Positions 18,046 through 27,079 of a DNA stretch of 42,129 nucleotides are shown piece by piece. A program made the translations under genes and the position numbers. Under the pieces are notes generated by a model. It saw only the letters and a list, made by a program, of their open reading frames with translations. It searched no databases and had not been told where the DNA came from. Every line of letters begins with the position of its first letter. Position 1 is the first letter of the stretch. The stretch is taken from assembly GCA_005791465.1 (NCBI GenBank), contig SXWI01000124.1, positions 1 to 42,129 on the forward strand, given 5' to 3'. The DNA comes from Bacteroidota bacterium (GTDB lineage: Bacteria > Bacteroidota > Bacteroidia > Chitinophagales > Chitinophagaceae).

Positions 18046-18758
18046 ATCCCAAATGTCAAAGGTTGGAAAGAGGGAGCCGCATAGCCGGCTTCTTTCAATA
18101 AAACGATGAATTTTTCCCTATCTGGAAAGGCATTGGTGGAGCGATTGAGATAGGTGTAAGCCTGATGGTCCGTTCCAAATAACCGGGCCAGTGCTGGGGC
18201 TATACCTCTCATATACGTGTTATAGAGAAAACGAATCAATGGGTTACGGGGGGTTGAGAATTCAAGAATCAGTATTTGTCCATTCGGTTTCAGTACGCGA
18301 TGCATTTCGCGAAGTCCTGCCAGTAAATTTTCAAAATTTCTGACACCAAATGCCACCGTTACTGCATCAAACGTATCACTAGGTGCATTTATTGTTTCGG
18401 CGTCACCCACGTGCAGCTCAATAGTGGCCTCTAGCCCTCGGGCTTTGATTTTTCTTTTCCCTCCATCCAGCATGCCCGCTGATATATCGATGCCTGTAAT
18501 GTGCACAGGAGTAAGCATATCATATGCCATTAATGCAAAGTCCGCAGTTCCGGTAGCTACATCCAATATATGTTTTGGTTGCTTTGTCCTTAGCTGACGT
18601 AAAGCAATTTTTCTCCATTGTCGATCTATACGACCAGAGAGAATTCGGTTCATAAAGTCGTAACGGCCGGCAATGCGGTCAAACATGTCTGCTACCTGTA
18701 TTTTTTTAGACAGCGAGGAGTGCTGTTGTGGTTTAATAGGGTCGTGCGGTAGCTGCAT
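18018..18758 (-). CDS. ubiE: Demethylmenaquinone methyltransferase UbiE/MenG
   Basis: VADMFDRIAGRYDFMNRILS, DVATGTADFAL, VTVAFGVRNFENL. Start at ATG 18758 (MQLPHDPIKPQ) is preferred over track start 18809. Confidence 0.93.
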   Translation of the reverse strand: MQLPHDPIKPQQHSSLSKKIQVADMFDRIAGRYDFMNRILSGRIDRQWRKIALRQLRTKQPKHILDVATGTADFALMAYDMLTPVHITGIDISAGMLDGGKRKIKARGLEATIELHVGDAETINAPSDTFDAVTVAFGVRNFENLLAGLREMHRVLKPNGQILILEFSTPRNPLIRFLYNTYMRGIAPALARLFGTDHQAYTYLNRSTNAFPDREKFIVLLKEAGYAAPSFQPLTFGICCIYTASK

Positions 18759-18762
18759 TTCG

Positions 18763-18770
18763 CAAATGTA
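18763..18770 (-). promoter_or_regulatory. TAnnTTTG (-7) element of ubiE, 4 nt from the start codon
   Basis: Minus strand TACATTTG-CGAA-ATG. Confidence 0.5.
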
Positions 18771-18835
18771 CGAGTAGCCGGGCAGAACTTGCTTGCTTGT
18801 TGATTGCAATGAAAATGGTTACTTCGCGTATATAA

Positions 18836-19465
18836 ATGAAAGAGCCTACTTTACAAGCCAAGTATCTAATTAGCAGTGAAACCCATAAACAGTGCCCTCC
18901 TGCCGATAAACCAGAGTATGCTTTTATAGGTCGTAGTAATGTTGGCAAATCTTCATTGATCAATTTATTGACGGGTTCCGCCAAACTCGCTAAAACTTCT
19001 GCTACACCGGGTAAAACCCGATTGATCAACCATTTTGAGGTGATCGATACAGATAAAACAAAATGGTATTTAGTTGATTTGCCTGGGTATGGTTATGCGG
19101 CAACGGTTTCTCAAAAAGCACGCCGTAATTGGGGAAATATGATAGAATCTTACATTCGAAAAAGAGAGAACCTGCAAAACTTATTTGTATTGATCGACAG
19201 TCGTCATACACCGCAGCCTATTGATCTGGAATTTATTCATCAGCTCGGTGAATGGCAGGTCCCTTTTAGTATAGTCTTTACCAAAACTGACAAGAACAAA
19301 CCAGGAGCTACAAAAAGAAACGTAGAGTTATTTTCCAGTCGCCTGCTGGAGGAGTGGGAAGTCCTTCCTCCCATTTTTTTAACTTCTGCTGTTGCAAAGG
19401 AAGGCCGGATTGAGTTGCTACGCTACGTACGTAGTTTACACCAAACAGAAAGTAAAAGACGTTAG
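18836..19465 (+). CDS. ysxC: Ribosome biogenesis GTP-binding protein YsxC/EngB
   Basis: 209 aa; FIGRSNVGKSSLINLLTG, TPGKTRLINHF, LVDLPGYGYA, TKTDK. Confidence 0.96.
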   Translation: MKEPTLQAKYLISSETHKQCPPADKPEYAFIGRSNVGKSSLINLLTGSAKLAKTSATPGKTRLINHFEVIDTDKTKWYLVDLPGYGYAATVSQKARRNWGNMIESYIRKRENLQNLFVLIDSRHTPQPIDLEFIHQLGEWQVPFSIVFTKTDKNKPGATKRNVELFSSRLLEEWEVLPPIFLTSAVAKEGRIELLRYVRSLHQTESKRR

Positions 19466-19935
19466 TTTACCATTTTATTCGCACAGCTGGTGCTGGCAAA
19501 TGCCTCTGGTTTAGCCTTGAAGGCAAAGCCCATACCCAGGATATAGCCCATTGCTTCACGTAACGCATCATTACTTTTAAATTGAGGATTAGTGTTAATG
19601 TCTGCATGCACTTCCATATCTACATCATATTGTGTAAAGAGCGAACATAATTCGTAAGCTACTTCAATGCTTTTAGATACTTCCATCAGCATGCGCTCTT
19701 TGATGGTGAAGGGCTGACGCGTTTTTTCATTGTGTATAAACATAAAACCACCCTGGCCTTCTCGCAAAAAAACAATCACTGTCGCAAACTCAGTTTCTTT
19801 TCCTTTTACTTGCGAGTCTGTACCAATACAAACTTTTAATCGGTACCCTTGTTGGGTTTCACGAATAATAGCAGCTTCCACCGCGTGTAAAATGGGAAGC
19901 TCCACCGGGTCTCCGTTGAATTTTCTCCATTGCAT
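19462..19935 (-). CDS. RNase H-like YkuK family protein (DUF458)
   Basis: 157 aa; KVCIGTDSQVKGKETEFATVIVF, EVHADINTNPQFKSN, GMGFAFKAKPEAFASTSCANKM. Confidence 0.8.
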   Translation of the reverse strand: MQWRKFNGDPVELPILHAVEAAIIRETQQGYRLKVCIGTDSQVKGKETEFATVIVFLREGQGGFMFIHNEKTRQPFTIKERMLMEVSKSIEVAYELCSLFTQYDVDMEVHADINTNPQFKSNDALREAMGYILGMGFAFKAKPEAFASTSCANKMVN

Positions 19936-20044
19936 ATTTTTTCTGTTTCCCCAATTTACTATCTAATTCAATTTTCATTGATTAAGGAATCATTAAGATA
20001 TGCACAGAATGTGCAGGACGGTGTGTATGTGGATCCTGATCAAT

Positions 20045-20413
20045 TCAATATTGACCAGTTCTCAGCAGAACCAGTGTGCAGGCCTCTAGGGTATTGATTC
20101 CGGCCTGCTCTGCTAGTGTTAGGAGTTCGTCATTTTCAGCTCCGGGGTTGAAAATGATTCTTTTAGGATTAAGCTCCAAGATGTATTGGTAATAAGGCTT
20201 TTGTCTTTCGGGGGAAAGATAAAGGGTAACTGTATCGAGTTCAGCTATATAAACACAGGAAGTTTCAATTGGGATATTCCCAACCAACCCTTTTCGGGCT
20301 CCGATGGCAAAAACAGGGTGTTGGCATTGTTGGAGGTCTTTGATAGCTCGATTGCTATATCGCTCTTGGTTTTCTGATGCTCCCAACACGAGGGTAGGTT
20401 TTATTGGTCCCAT
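20045..20413 (-). CDS. CoA-binding domain protein (Rossmann fold, CoA_binding_2-like)
   Basis: 122 aa; TLVLGASENQERYSNRAIKDLQ, PVFAIG, LNPKRIIFNPGAENDEL. Confidence 0.8.
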   Translation of the reverse strand: MGPIKPTLVLGASENQERYSNRAIKDLQQCQHPVFAIGARKGLVGNIPIETSCVYIAELDTVTLYLSPERQKPYYQYILELNPKRIIFNPGAENDELLTLAEQAGINTLEACTLVLLRTGQY

Positions 20414-20479
20414 TTTGTAAAGCTACATGAATTCAAAAATGAAAGGAAGCGTCGAAGGAATCTTTAGTATTTTCCCATT

Positions 20480-22327
20480 ATGAAATTTAACACACTTGCC
20501 CTGGTGCTGCTTTCCCCTTTCCTGGTTAGTAGTCAACAAGGTTCTTTTCGTTTCGCGTTTGTCACGGATACGCATATTGGGTCACCCAATGGAGCTGCAG
20601 AGGAAGATTTAAGACGAACAGTACAGGACATCAATGAGCAAAAGGATTTGGCATTTGTACTTTTGACGGGCGATATTACTGAGCTAGGTACCCAAGAGGA
20701 ACTCTTCCTCGCTAAAAAAATATTAGATAGTTTAAAAATTCCATGGTACATCATTCCCGGTAATCACGATACGGGGTGGAGTGAGAGTGGTGGGCTAGGT
20801 TTTACACAGGTTTTTGGAATGGATCGGTTTAATTTTTTATATGCTGGTATACAATTTATCGGTTGCGCATCTGGTCCTTATGTCCGGATGAGTGATGGAC
20901 ATGTTCCTCGTGATGCAGTCAATTGGTTAGATAGTACACTGACTACCTTGTCGGATAGTATTCCCTTGATCATGGTCAATCATTACCCGCTGGATAATTC
21001 TTTGGATAACTGGTATGATCTGACTGATCGAATTCGAAGGAAAAATATTTCTCTAGCAATTTGTGGACACGGGCATGCAAATAAAAAAATGGACTTTGAA
21101 GATATTCCAGGAGTCATGGGCCGTTCTAATCTTCGAGCTAAGGCAGAGGTGGGCGGTTACAATATCGTAGAGGTTAAGGCGGACAGTGTATATTTTGCGG
21201 AGAGAAGACCTGGAAGAAGGACACTTCCTGTCTGGAATACGGTATCGCTTTATCGAAAGAAAGAGGAGGTAATCAAAAATTATCCCCGGCCATCCTATGC
21301 AATCAATTCAACATATAAGCAGGTGAATCGTGTTTGGGAAATTGCTGATCAAGCTAATATCATATCTACACCCGCCTGGTCAAAAAAATGGGTGGTTGTG
21401 GGCAATCAGGCAGGAGTTATTAAAGGATATTCAGCAAAAACCGGAGAACAAAAATGGCAATATGTTACACAAGGGCCTATATATTCTTCACCGGCTATTC
21501 ATGATGACAATGTTGTAGTTGGATCTGCCGATGGTGGAGTTTATTGCCTGCAATTACAAACAGGACAATTGCGTTGGAAATGGCAAGCAAATGCTGCTGT
21601 ATTGGGGTCACCGGTTTTAGCAGGGGACACGCTTTATATTGGCACCAGCGATCATCGTATTGTTGCACTACATGTCCAATCTGGAAAATTGATCTGGCAA
21701 TTTGAAGGACTGGAAGGTCCCGTGGTTAGCACGCCACTTCTTGTTGATGGCAAGTTGATAATTGGAGCCTGGGATCGTCATCTTTATGCAATTGAAACTT
21801 CAACTGGAAAACTGGTTTGGAGATGGAACAATGGTAGTATGGTGAGAAATTTTTCTCCAGCTTCCTGTATTCCTGTTGCATCAAATGGAACAGTATTTAT
21901 AATGGCTCCTGATCGATTTACAACTGCCATTGATTTAGCTACTGGTCAAACTCGTTGGCGCGTAAAGGATGGCGGCGTGCGTGAGTCTATTGGAATGTCT
22001 ACTGATGGTCAGTGGGTATTTGGTAAATCCATGCAAGATACTTTGGTAGCTTATCAAGCTCTTCCAACTCCACAGGTTGCTTCGTGGAAAATGCATGTTG
22101 GTTTTGGATATGAACATGTGCCTTCCATGATCATTGAACAGGACGGACTATTGTTATTTGGCACTCGAAATGGAGTGGTGTATGCTGTTGACCCAACGCT
22201 GAAAAAAATTAATTGGGCCCATAAACTGGATAACTCCATGGTCAATACAGTAAGACCTATAGGAAAAAAGAAAGTATTGATTTCAACAATGGATGGCAAG
22301 TTAGCCTTGCTGCAATACAAAAACTAA
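20480..22327 (+). CDS. Secreted metallophosphoesterase fused to a PQQ-binding-like beta-propeller
   Basis: 615 aa; signal peptide; FVTDTHIG, LTGDITELG, IPGNHD, ICGHGHAN phosphoesterase motifs; then repeated GxLxWxW / YAIETSTGKLVWRW propeller blades. Confidence 0.9.
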   Translation: MKFNTLALVLLSPFLVSSQQGSFRFAFVTDTHIGSPNGAAEEDLRRTVQDINEQKDLAFVLLTGDITELGTQEELFLAKKILDSLKIPWYIIPGNHDTGWSESGGLGFTQVFGMDRFNFLYAGIQFIGCASGPYVRMSDGHVPRDAVNWLDSTLTTLSDSIPLIMVNHYPLDNSLDNWYDLTDRIRRKNISLAICGHGHANKKMDFEDIPGVMGRSNLRAKAEVGGYNIVEVKADSVYFAERRPGRRTLPVWNTVSLYRKKEEVIKNYPRPSYAINSTYKQVNRVWEIADQANIISTPAWSKKWVVVGNQAGVIKGYSAKTGEQKWQYVTQGPIYSSPAIHDDNVVVGSADGGVYCLQLQTGQLRWKWQANAAVLGSPVLAGDTLYIGTSDHRIVALHVQSGKLIWQFEGLEGPVVSTPLLVDGKLIIGAWDRHLYAIETSTGKLVWRWNNGSMVRNFSPASCIPVASNGTVFIMAPDRFTTAIDLATGQTRWRVKDGGVRESIGMSTDGQWVFGKSMQDTLVAYQALPTPQVASWKMHVGFGYEHVPSMIIEQDGLLLFGTRNGVVYAVDPTLKKINWAHKLDNSMVNTVRPIGKKKVLISTMDGKLALLQYKN

Positions 22328-23970
22328 AGAAAGAGTTGGATAGGGTTCTCCAAAAACTTCTTAACGGCTTGTAGAAAGGCCGCGCCGGATGCACCATCAA
22401 CACTACGATGATCGCAACTCAATGTTACTTTCATCACTTGTGTAGCTGCAAATCCATTTTCCTTACGGATAATTTTTTCGCTGATACGACCAACAGCTAG
22501 GATACAACTATCTGGTGGGTTGATGATAGCTGTAAATTCATCAATATCCATCATCCCTAAATTAGAAATAGTGAAAGTATTTCCCGTGAATTCGTTGGGT
22601 TGTAGTTTTTTGTTCTTGGCTTTGCCTGCTAACTCCTTTGCCTCCGCAGCAATTTGAGGAAGCGTTTTGTTATCAGCAAATCGTACTACAGGAACAATTA
22701 ATCCATCCTCGATTGCCACAGCAACACCAACGTGAACATGATGATAACGTCTGATCTTATCTCCGAGCCAAGAGGCATTTACAGCGGGATGTTGGCGAAG
22801 TGCCAGCGCTACCGCTTTGATCACAAAATCATTGAAGCTAACCTTGACTGGACTGACTTCATTCAATTGTGTTCTGGCTGCAATAGCTTGATCCATATTT
22901 ATCTCCATTTTGAGATAAAAGTGAGGAGCAGAAAACTTGCTTTCAGCCAATCTGCGGGCTATAATGCCACGCATTTGTGAGTTGGGTATATCTGTGAATC
23001 CTTCCGTAGTGTGTCCTGTATAAACGGGCGCTGCACTGACCGATGCCGTTGGTTTTGCTCCGGTTGGGAGTTGATCCAAATCAGCTTTAATGATCCTGCC
23101 TCCATCACCACTTCCCCGAAGTGAGGATAAGTCTACACCTTTTTCCTGCGCTATTTTTTTGGCCAGGGGAGATGCTTTAATTCTTCCATTGGCCATCGAT
23201 GCTACAACTTCCGTTGTAGTAGATGTTGAGGTAATGGCGGGTGCAGGAGTAGCGGGTGTTGAAGTTGTTGGGGCTGTCGCTGTGTTTGCTTGGGTAGGTG
23301 AGGAGGTACTCACTTTAGCAGCGGCAATAATGGCGTCAACATCCACTCTTCCTTTTTCTCCAATCACGCAAAGAAGACCATTAACCGGAATTTTCTCTCC
23401 CTTTTCTGCGCCGATGTAAAGCAAAGTTCCATTCTTGTAACTCTCTAATTCCATGGTTGCTTTATCGGTTTCAATATCTGCTAGTACATCACCTTTTTTT
23501 ACGGTGTCTCCTACCTGCTTATGCCAACCTGCAATTACACCTACTTCCATGGTATCACTTAGACGGGGCATTAGCACCACTTCATCCATTTTGGACAAAT
23601 CCAAGGTTGTGGTTGAGGCAGTTGAAACGATTGTTTCCGTGGCAGGCGAACTGGATGGGGTAGAAGATGGAGAAGGAGTAACAGGCGTTGCCGCGGCTGC
23701 GGGTTTGCTCAGTAAGGATGAAATGTCCTCGCCTTCATTGCCAATAATGGCTAACAGGTCATTCACCTGGATTTTTGATCCTTTTTCGCCTCCTAAATGT
23801 AAAAGCACACCATCCTTGTAGCTCTCTAGCTCCATGGTTGCTTTATCAGTTTCTACTTCTGCAAGCAGATCACCTTTCTTAACTTGATCACCAACCTTTT
23901 TATGCCAGGCAGCGATAACACCTTCGGTCATCGTATCGCTAAGTCTCGGCATGAGGATCGCTTCTGCCAT
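22324..23970 (-). CDS. Pyruvate dehydrogenase complex dihydrolipoamide acetyltransferase (E2), two lipoyl domains
   Basis: Two tandem lipoyl domains (ETDKATMELESYK twice), E3-binding domain (ASPLAKKIAQEKGVDLSSLRGSGDGGRIIKADL), catalytic DHRSVDGASGA. Start ATG 23970 (MAEAILMPRL) rather than TTG 23976. Confidence 0.95.
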   Translation of the reverse strand: MAEAILMPRLSDTMTEGVIAAWHKKVGDQVKKGDLLAEVETDKATMELESYKDGVLLHLGGEKGSKIQVNDLLAIIGNEGEDISSLLSKPAAAATPVTPSPSSTPSSSPATETIVSTASTTTLDLSKMDEVVLMPRLSDTMEVGVIAGWHKQVGDTVKKGDVLADIETDKATMELESYKNGTLLYIGAEKGEKIPVNGLLCVIGEKGRVDVDAIIAAAKVSTSSPTQANTATAPTTSTPATPAPAITSTSTTTEVVASMANGRIKASPLAKKIAQEKGVDLSSLRGSGDGGRIIKADLDQLPTGAKPTASVSAAPVYTGHTTEGFTDIPNSQMRGIIARRLAESKFSAPHFYLKMEINMDQAIAARTQLNEVSPVKVSFNDFVIKAVALALRQHPAVNASWLGDKIRRYHHVHVGVAVAIEDGLIVPVVRFADNKTLPQIAAEAKELAGKAKNKKLQPNEFTGNTFTISNLGMMDIDEFTAIINPPDSCILAVGRISEKIIRKENGFAATQVMKVTLSCDHRSVDGASGAAFLQAVKKFLENPIQLFL

Positions 23971-24012
23971 TCCCAAATGAATTTGGGGCCGAAATTACGA
24001 TAAAATAAGGGA

Positions 24013-25779
24013 TTAGTAATCCAGATCAAGCTTCAATCGTTCTTTCAATTCCTGGATAAGGGGGTAACGCTTGACCATTTCCTGGTAGCGTTCTTTGGAG
24101 CTAAGTATTTCCTCTGTTGAAAGAGCGATCCCTTTTTGTTCATCTGTGACCACACTGAACTGAAGACTTTTATTAAACAGCCGCTCCTGGAGAAATGCAT
24201 ACAATTTGTTCCGTTCCTGCTCAATAAAACGTTGTTCAATATTGTTGGCGGTGACCACCTCAAAGGTGCAGGAATCTATAATCCGTAAACTGGCTGAGTC
24301 AAAGGGTTGCGCGGCAGGGTTTTTCGATTCTTTGAGTTGTAATGTGTATTGTTTCCAGGCCTCCTGCAAGGAAGATTCTCCCAAAGCTTTTTCTTGTACG
24401 GAATCGTTTCCATTTGTTTGTTTAAACTGCTCTCTGATTTTTGATAGCGCACTCAGTTTTGGTGTCTGTTTTGTTTCGACAGGCTCTTTTAATGATGGAA
24501 TATGTTTTTCAATGGGTGTTTCTATGATCAGTTTAGCGCTAACCGGGGAAACTGAAGGTTCGGTAGGGGCAATGTATTTTGTACTTGTTTGACCATAAGG
24601 CCGAATGGAAGAGACCCTAAATCCGATACCAACTTCAGTTATTTTTTTTTTTGAAAGACCTGCATCTCCGTTTGTAATTCGCAGCGCCTGTTCCAGGTAA
24701 CAGATCTTAATTAGCACTAGTTCTACAAATAATCTTTTATTGCGGGCAGCTTTGTAGTTTAATTCTGCTTCATTTAAAATACTCAGCAGGCTAACCAAAC
24801 TTGCAGTTGGAATTACTTTTGCAGTCTCTTTGTATTTGTCTTTAAAGGACTCTACTACATCTAGTAAAATCACTGCTTTTGCATCTTGGCATACCAGTAG
24901 ATTTCTGGTAAATTCTGCTAATCCATTTAAGAAGATATCGCCGTCAAATCCTTTGCTATTGATTTGGTCATATAAAAGTAATGCCGCTGCAAGATCCTGG
25001 GATTGCATACACTGGATGAAGCGAAAAAAATAATCCTCATCCAAAATGTTTAAGTGTTCAAGCGTTTGCGTGTATTCGACCGATCCGTTAGTAAAACTTA
25101 CAATTTTATCTAATAGGCTGAGGGCGTCTCGCATGCACCCTTCACTTTTTTGAGCAATCACCTGCAAGGCGGGTTTATCTGCTTTGATTTTTTCTTTTTT
25201 GCAAATAGCCTCTAGATGTGCCACTGTATCTGCCGTTGTGATTCTCTTAAAATCAAAAATTTGGCAGCGACTTAAAATAGTAGGAAGAATTTTATGTTTT
25301 TCAGTAGTGGCCAGAATAAATATGGCGTAGGGCGGAGGCTCCTCTAATGTTTTTAGAAAAGCATTAAAAGCAGCCGTGGAAAGCATGTGTACCTCGTCTA
25401 TCACATAAACTTTATAGCGGCCGCCCTGCGGAGCAAATCGTACTTGTTCTGTCAGCGTTCGGATATCATCCACGGAATTATTCGAAGCGGCATCCAGTTC
25501 AAAATAATTGATTGAGCCGCCTTCTCTGAATGAAACACAACTGGTGCATTGATCACAGGCTTCACCCTCTTTGGTGGGTTTTTCGCAATTAATTGTTTTA
25601 GCAAGTATGCGTGCACAGGTAGTTTTACCAACTCCTCTGGGCCCACAGAATAAAAAAGCGTGGGCCAGTTGCTGATTTCGAATTGCGTTTTTAAGGGTTG
25701 TAGTAATATGTTCCTGCCCCACAACGGAGTCAAAGAGCTGGGGTCTGTATTTTCGAGCAGAAACAATAAAACGGTCCAT
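24013..25779 (-). CDS. dnaX: DNA polymerase III subunit gamma/tau
   Basis: 588 aa; SARKYRPQLFDSVVGQEHITTTLKNA, Walker A GPRGVGKTTCAR, four-Cys zinc module CEKPTKEGEACDQCTSC, DEVHMLSTAAFNAFLKTLEEPP. Confidence 0.96.
   Translation of the reverse strand: MDRFIVSARKYRPQLFDSVVGQEHITTTLKNAIRNQQLAHAFLFCGPRGVGKTTCARILAKTINCEKPTKEGEACDQCTSCVSFREGGSINYFELDAASNNSVDDIRTLTEQVRFAPQGGRYKVYVIDEVHMLSTAAFNAFLKTLEEPPPYAIFILATTEKHKILPTILSRCQIFDFKRITTADTVAHLEAICKKEKIKADKPALQVIAQKSEGCMRDALSLLDKIVSFTNGSVEYTQTLEHLNILDEDYFFRFIQCMQSQDLAAALLLYDQINSKGFDGDIFLNGLAEFTRNLLVCQDAKAVILLDVVESFKDKYKETAKVIPTASLVSLLSILNEAELNYKAARNKRLFVELVLIKICYLEQALRITNGDAGLSKKKITEVGIGFRVSSIRPYGQTSTKYIAPTEPSVSPVSAKLIIETPIEKHIPSLKEPVETKQTPKLSALSKIREQFKQTNGNDSVQEKALGESSLQEAWKQYTLQLKESKNPAAQPFDSASLRIIDSCTFEVVTANNIEQRFIEQERNKLYAFLQERLFNKSLQFSVVTDEQKGIALSTEEILSSKERYQEMVKRYPLIQELKERLKLDLDY
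24642..24652 (-). other. A11 homopolymer in dnaX mRNA: candidate slippage/frameshift site
   Basis: Minus strand ...GGTCTTTCAAAAAAAAAAATAACTGAAG...; A10 reads SKKK-stop(TAA) and A12 reads SKKKNN-stop(TGA). Confidence 0.6.
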
Positions 25780-25816
25780 AGTCGCAAGATAAGAAACTCA
25801 ACATTCAAATACGTGC

Positions 25817-26980
25817 CTATAAAATTGGATGTCTTTCAAACGGAAGTGTTCGATCAAATTGGTAACGCCAGGTAATTAATTGTCGGGTCATGTAGGTATC
25901 TCCCAACCCTTCGGCTACATTGATCATTTTTGGATTAAAGTCCCCGATCCACTGGAGTTCGTAATAGTTGTATCGATTTAATGCCTGTACCACAAACTTG
26001 GCTTCATTGATCATAAAAGCATCGATCCCTTTTCCTTGAAACTCAGGTACCACTCCAAAAATAATTCCAGTAAATCTTTTGTTGGGTCTGGTTTTTTTGA
26101 TCCATAATAATTTCAACTTATGGAAAAGATCAAACTTGCCATTCAAGTATTTGAACCATTGATTCAGGTCGGGGATATTGATAAAAATTCCAATCGGCTG
26201 GTCATGGTAATAAGCAAACCAAACAATTTTCTCGTCCATCACCGGTTTCATTTTATTGAACATGGAAATGGCCAGATCCTGGCTAATTTCTTTGAGTCCT
26301 CCATGTCCTGCCCAAGCTTTGTTGTACACAATTGAAAAATCTACAGCAAACTTTTCCAACTCTTTTTTTGTGGCGCATACTGCTCTAAAACCTGGATCTT
26401 TTTTGACTTCTGCATGTCGATCTAGTAATTTTTGGCTAATCTCTCGGGTGGGGTCTAATCCATAACAGTATTGGTGAAAAAAGGGTTGAAATCCATACTG
26501 CTCAAATAAATTTCGATAATAGGGTTTACTGTAGCTCATACAATACAAGGGAGGTTGAAATCCCTCCACAATCAGCCCCCACCAACGGTCCCTTTCCCCA
26601 AAATTGATGGGGCCGTCCATGGCACCCATGCCCTTAGCATTCAGCCAATCGCGTGCTGTGTCAAATAGGAAGTTAGCGGCTTGCTGGTTTTCAATGCAAT
26701 CAAAAAATCCTACACCGCCCACTGGAAACCGATCCCCTTTTGTTCTGTATTTTTTATTGACAAAAGCAGCAATTCGTCCTATTAATGTACCGTTTTGGTC
26801 CTCTAGGATCCAACGGATAGCTTCCCCAAACCGAAATGCTTTGTTCTTGTTGGGATCAAATACCTCCTCCACGTCCTTGTCAAGGGGTTGAATATAGTTT
26901 GGATCCCCTTTGAAAAGGGTCACGTTAACTTTTAAAAAATCCCTTTGATCCTTTAGGCTTTTTACCTCCCGAATTCGCAT
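25817..26980 (-). CDS. Large GNAT-like N-acyltransferase family protein
   Basis: 387 aa; IREVKSLKDQRDFLKVNVTLFKGDPNYIQPL N-terminus, GRIAAFVN, C-terminal GIIFGVVPEFQGKGIDAFMINEA acyl-CoA-binding-like motif. Confidence 0.65.
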   Translation of the reverse strand: MRIREVKSLKDQRDFLKVNVTLFKGDPNYIQPLDKDVEEVFDPNKNKAFRFGEAIRWILEDQNGTLIGRIAAFVNKKYRTKGDRFPVGGVGFFDCIENQQAANFLFDTARDWLNAKGMGAMDGPINFGERDRWWGLIVEGFQPPLYCMSYSKPYYRNLFEQYGFQPFFHQYCYGLDPTREISQKLLDRHAEVKKDPGFRAVCATKKELEKFAVDFSIVYNKAWAGHGGLKEISQDLAISMFNKMKPVMDEKIVWFAYYHDQPIGIFINIPDLNQWFKYLNGKFDLFHKLKLLWIKKTRPNKRFTGIIFGVVPEFQGKGIDAFMINEAKFVVQALNRYNYYELQWIGDFNPKMINVAEGLGDTYMTRQLITWRYQFDRTLPFERHPIL

Positions 26981-26984
26981 GTCG

Positions 26985-26992
26985 CAAATGTA
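26985..26992 (-). promoter_or_regulatory. TAnnTTTG (-7) element of the GNAT-like gene, 4 nt from the start codon
   Basis: Minus strand TACATTTG-CGAC-ATG. Confidence 0.5.
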
Positions 26993-27071
26993 GGAAAGCC
27001 AGTTGGCCTCTCGTGTTTTACACCCGGTTCATTCTTTCAATTTTTCTTTTCATTTTTTCCTACTCCGCCCC

Positions 27072-27079
27072 TACCTTTG
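27072..27079 (+). promoter_or_regulatory. TAnnTTTG (-7) promoter element of atpDC
   Basis: TACCTTTG, 48 nt upstream of the atpD ATG. Confidence 0.5.

Noticed and set aside
23090-23821. Plus-strand ORFs of 109 and 122 aa with Val/Ala-rich sequence
   Set aside because: Antisense to the Ala/Pro/Thr-rich linkers and lipoyl domains of the E2 gene; composition is a by-product of that linker.
22324-23970. Tandem repeat within the E2 gene
   Set aside because: It is the ordinary duplication of lipoyl domains in pyruvate dehydrogenase E2, not a mobile or regulatory repeat.
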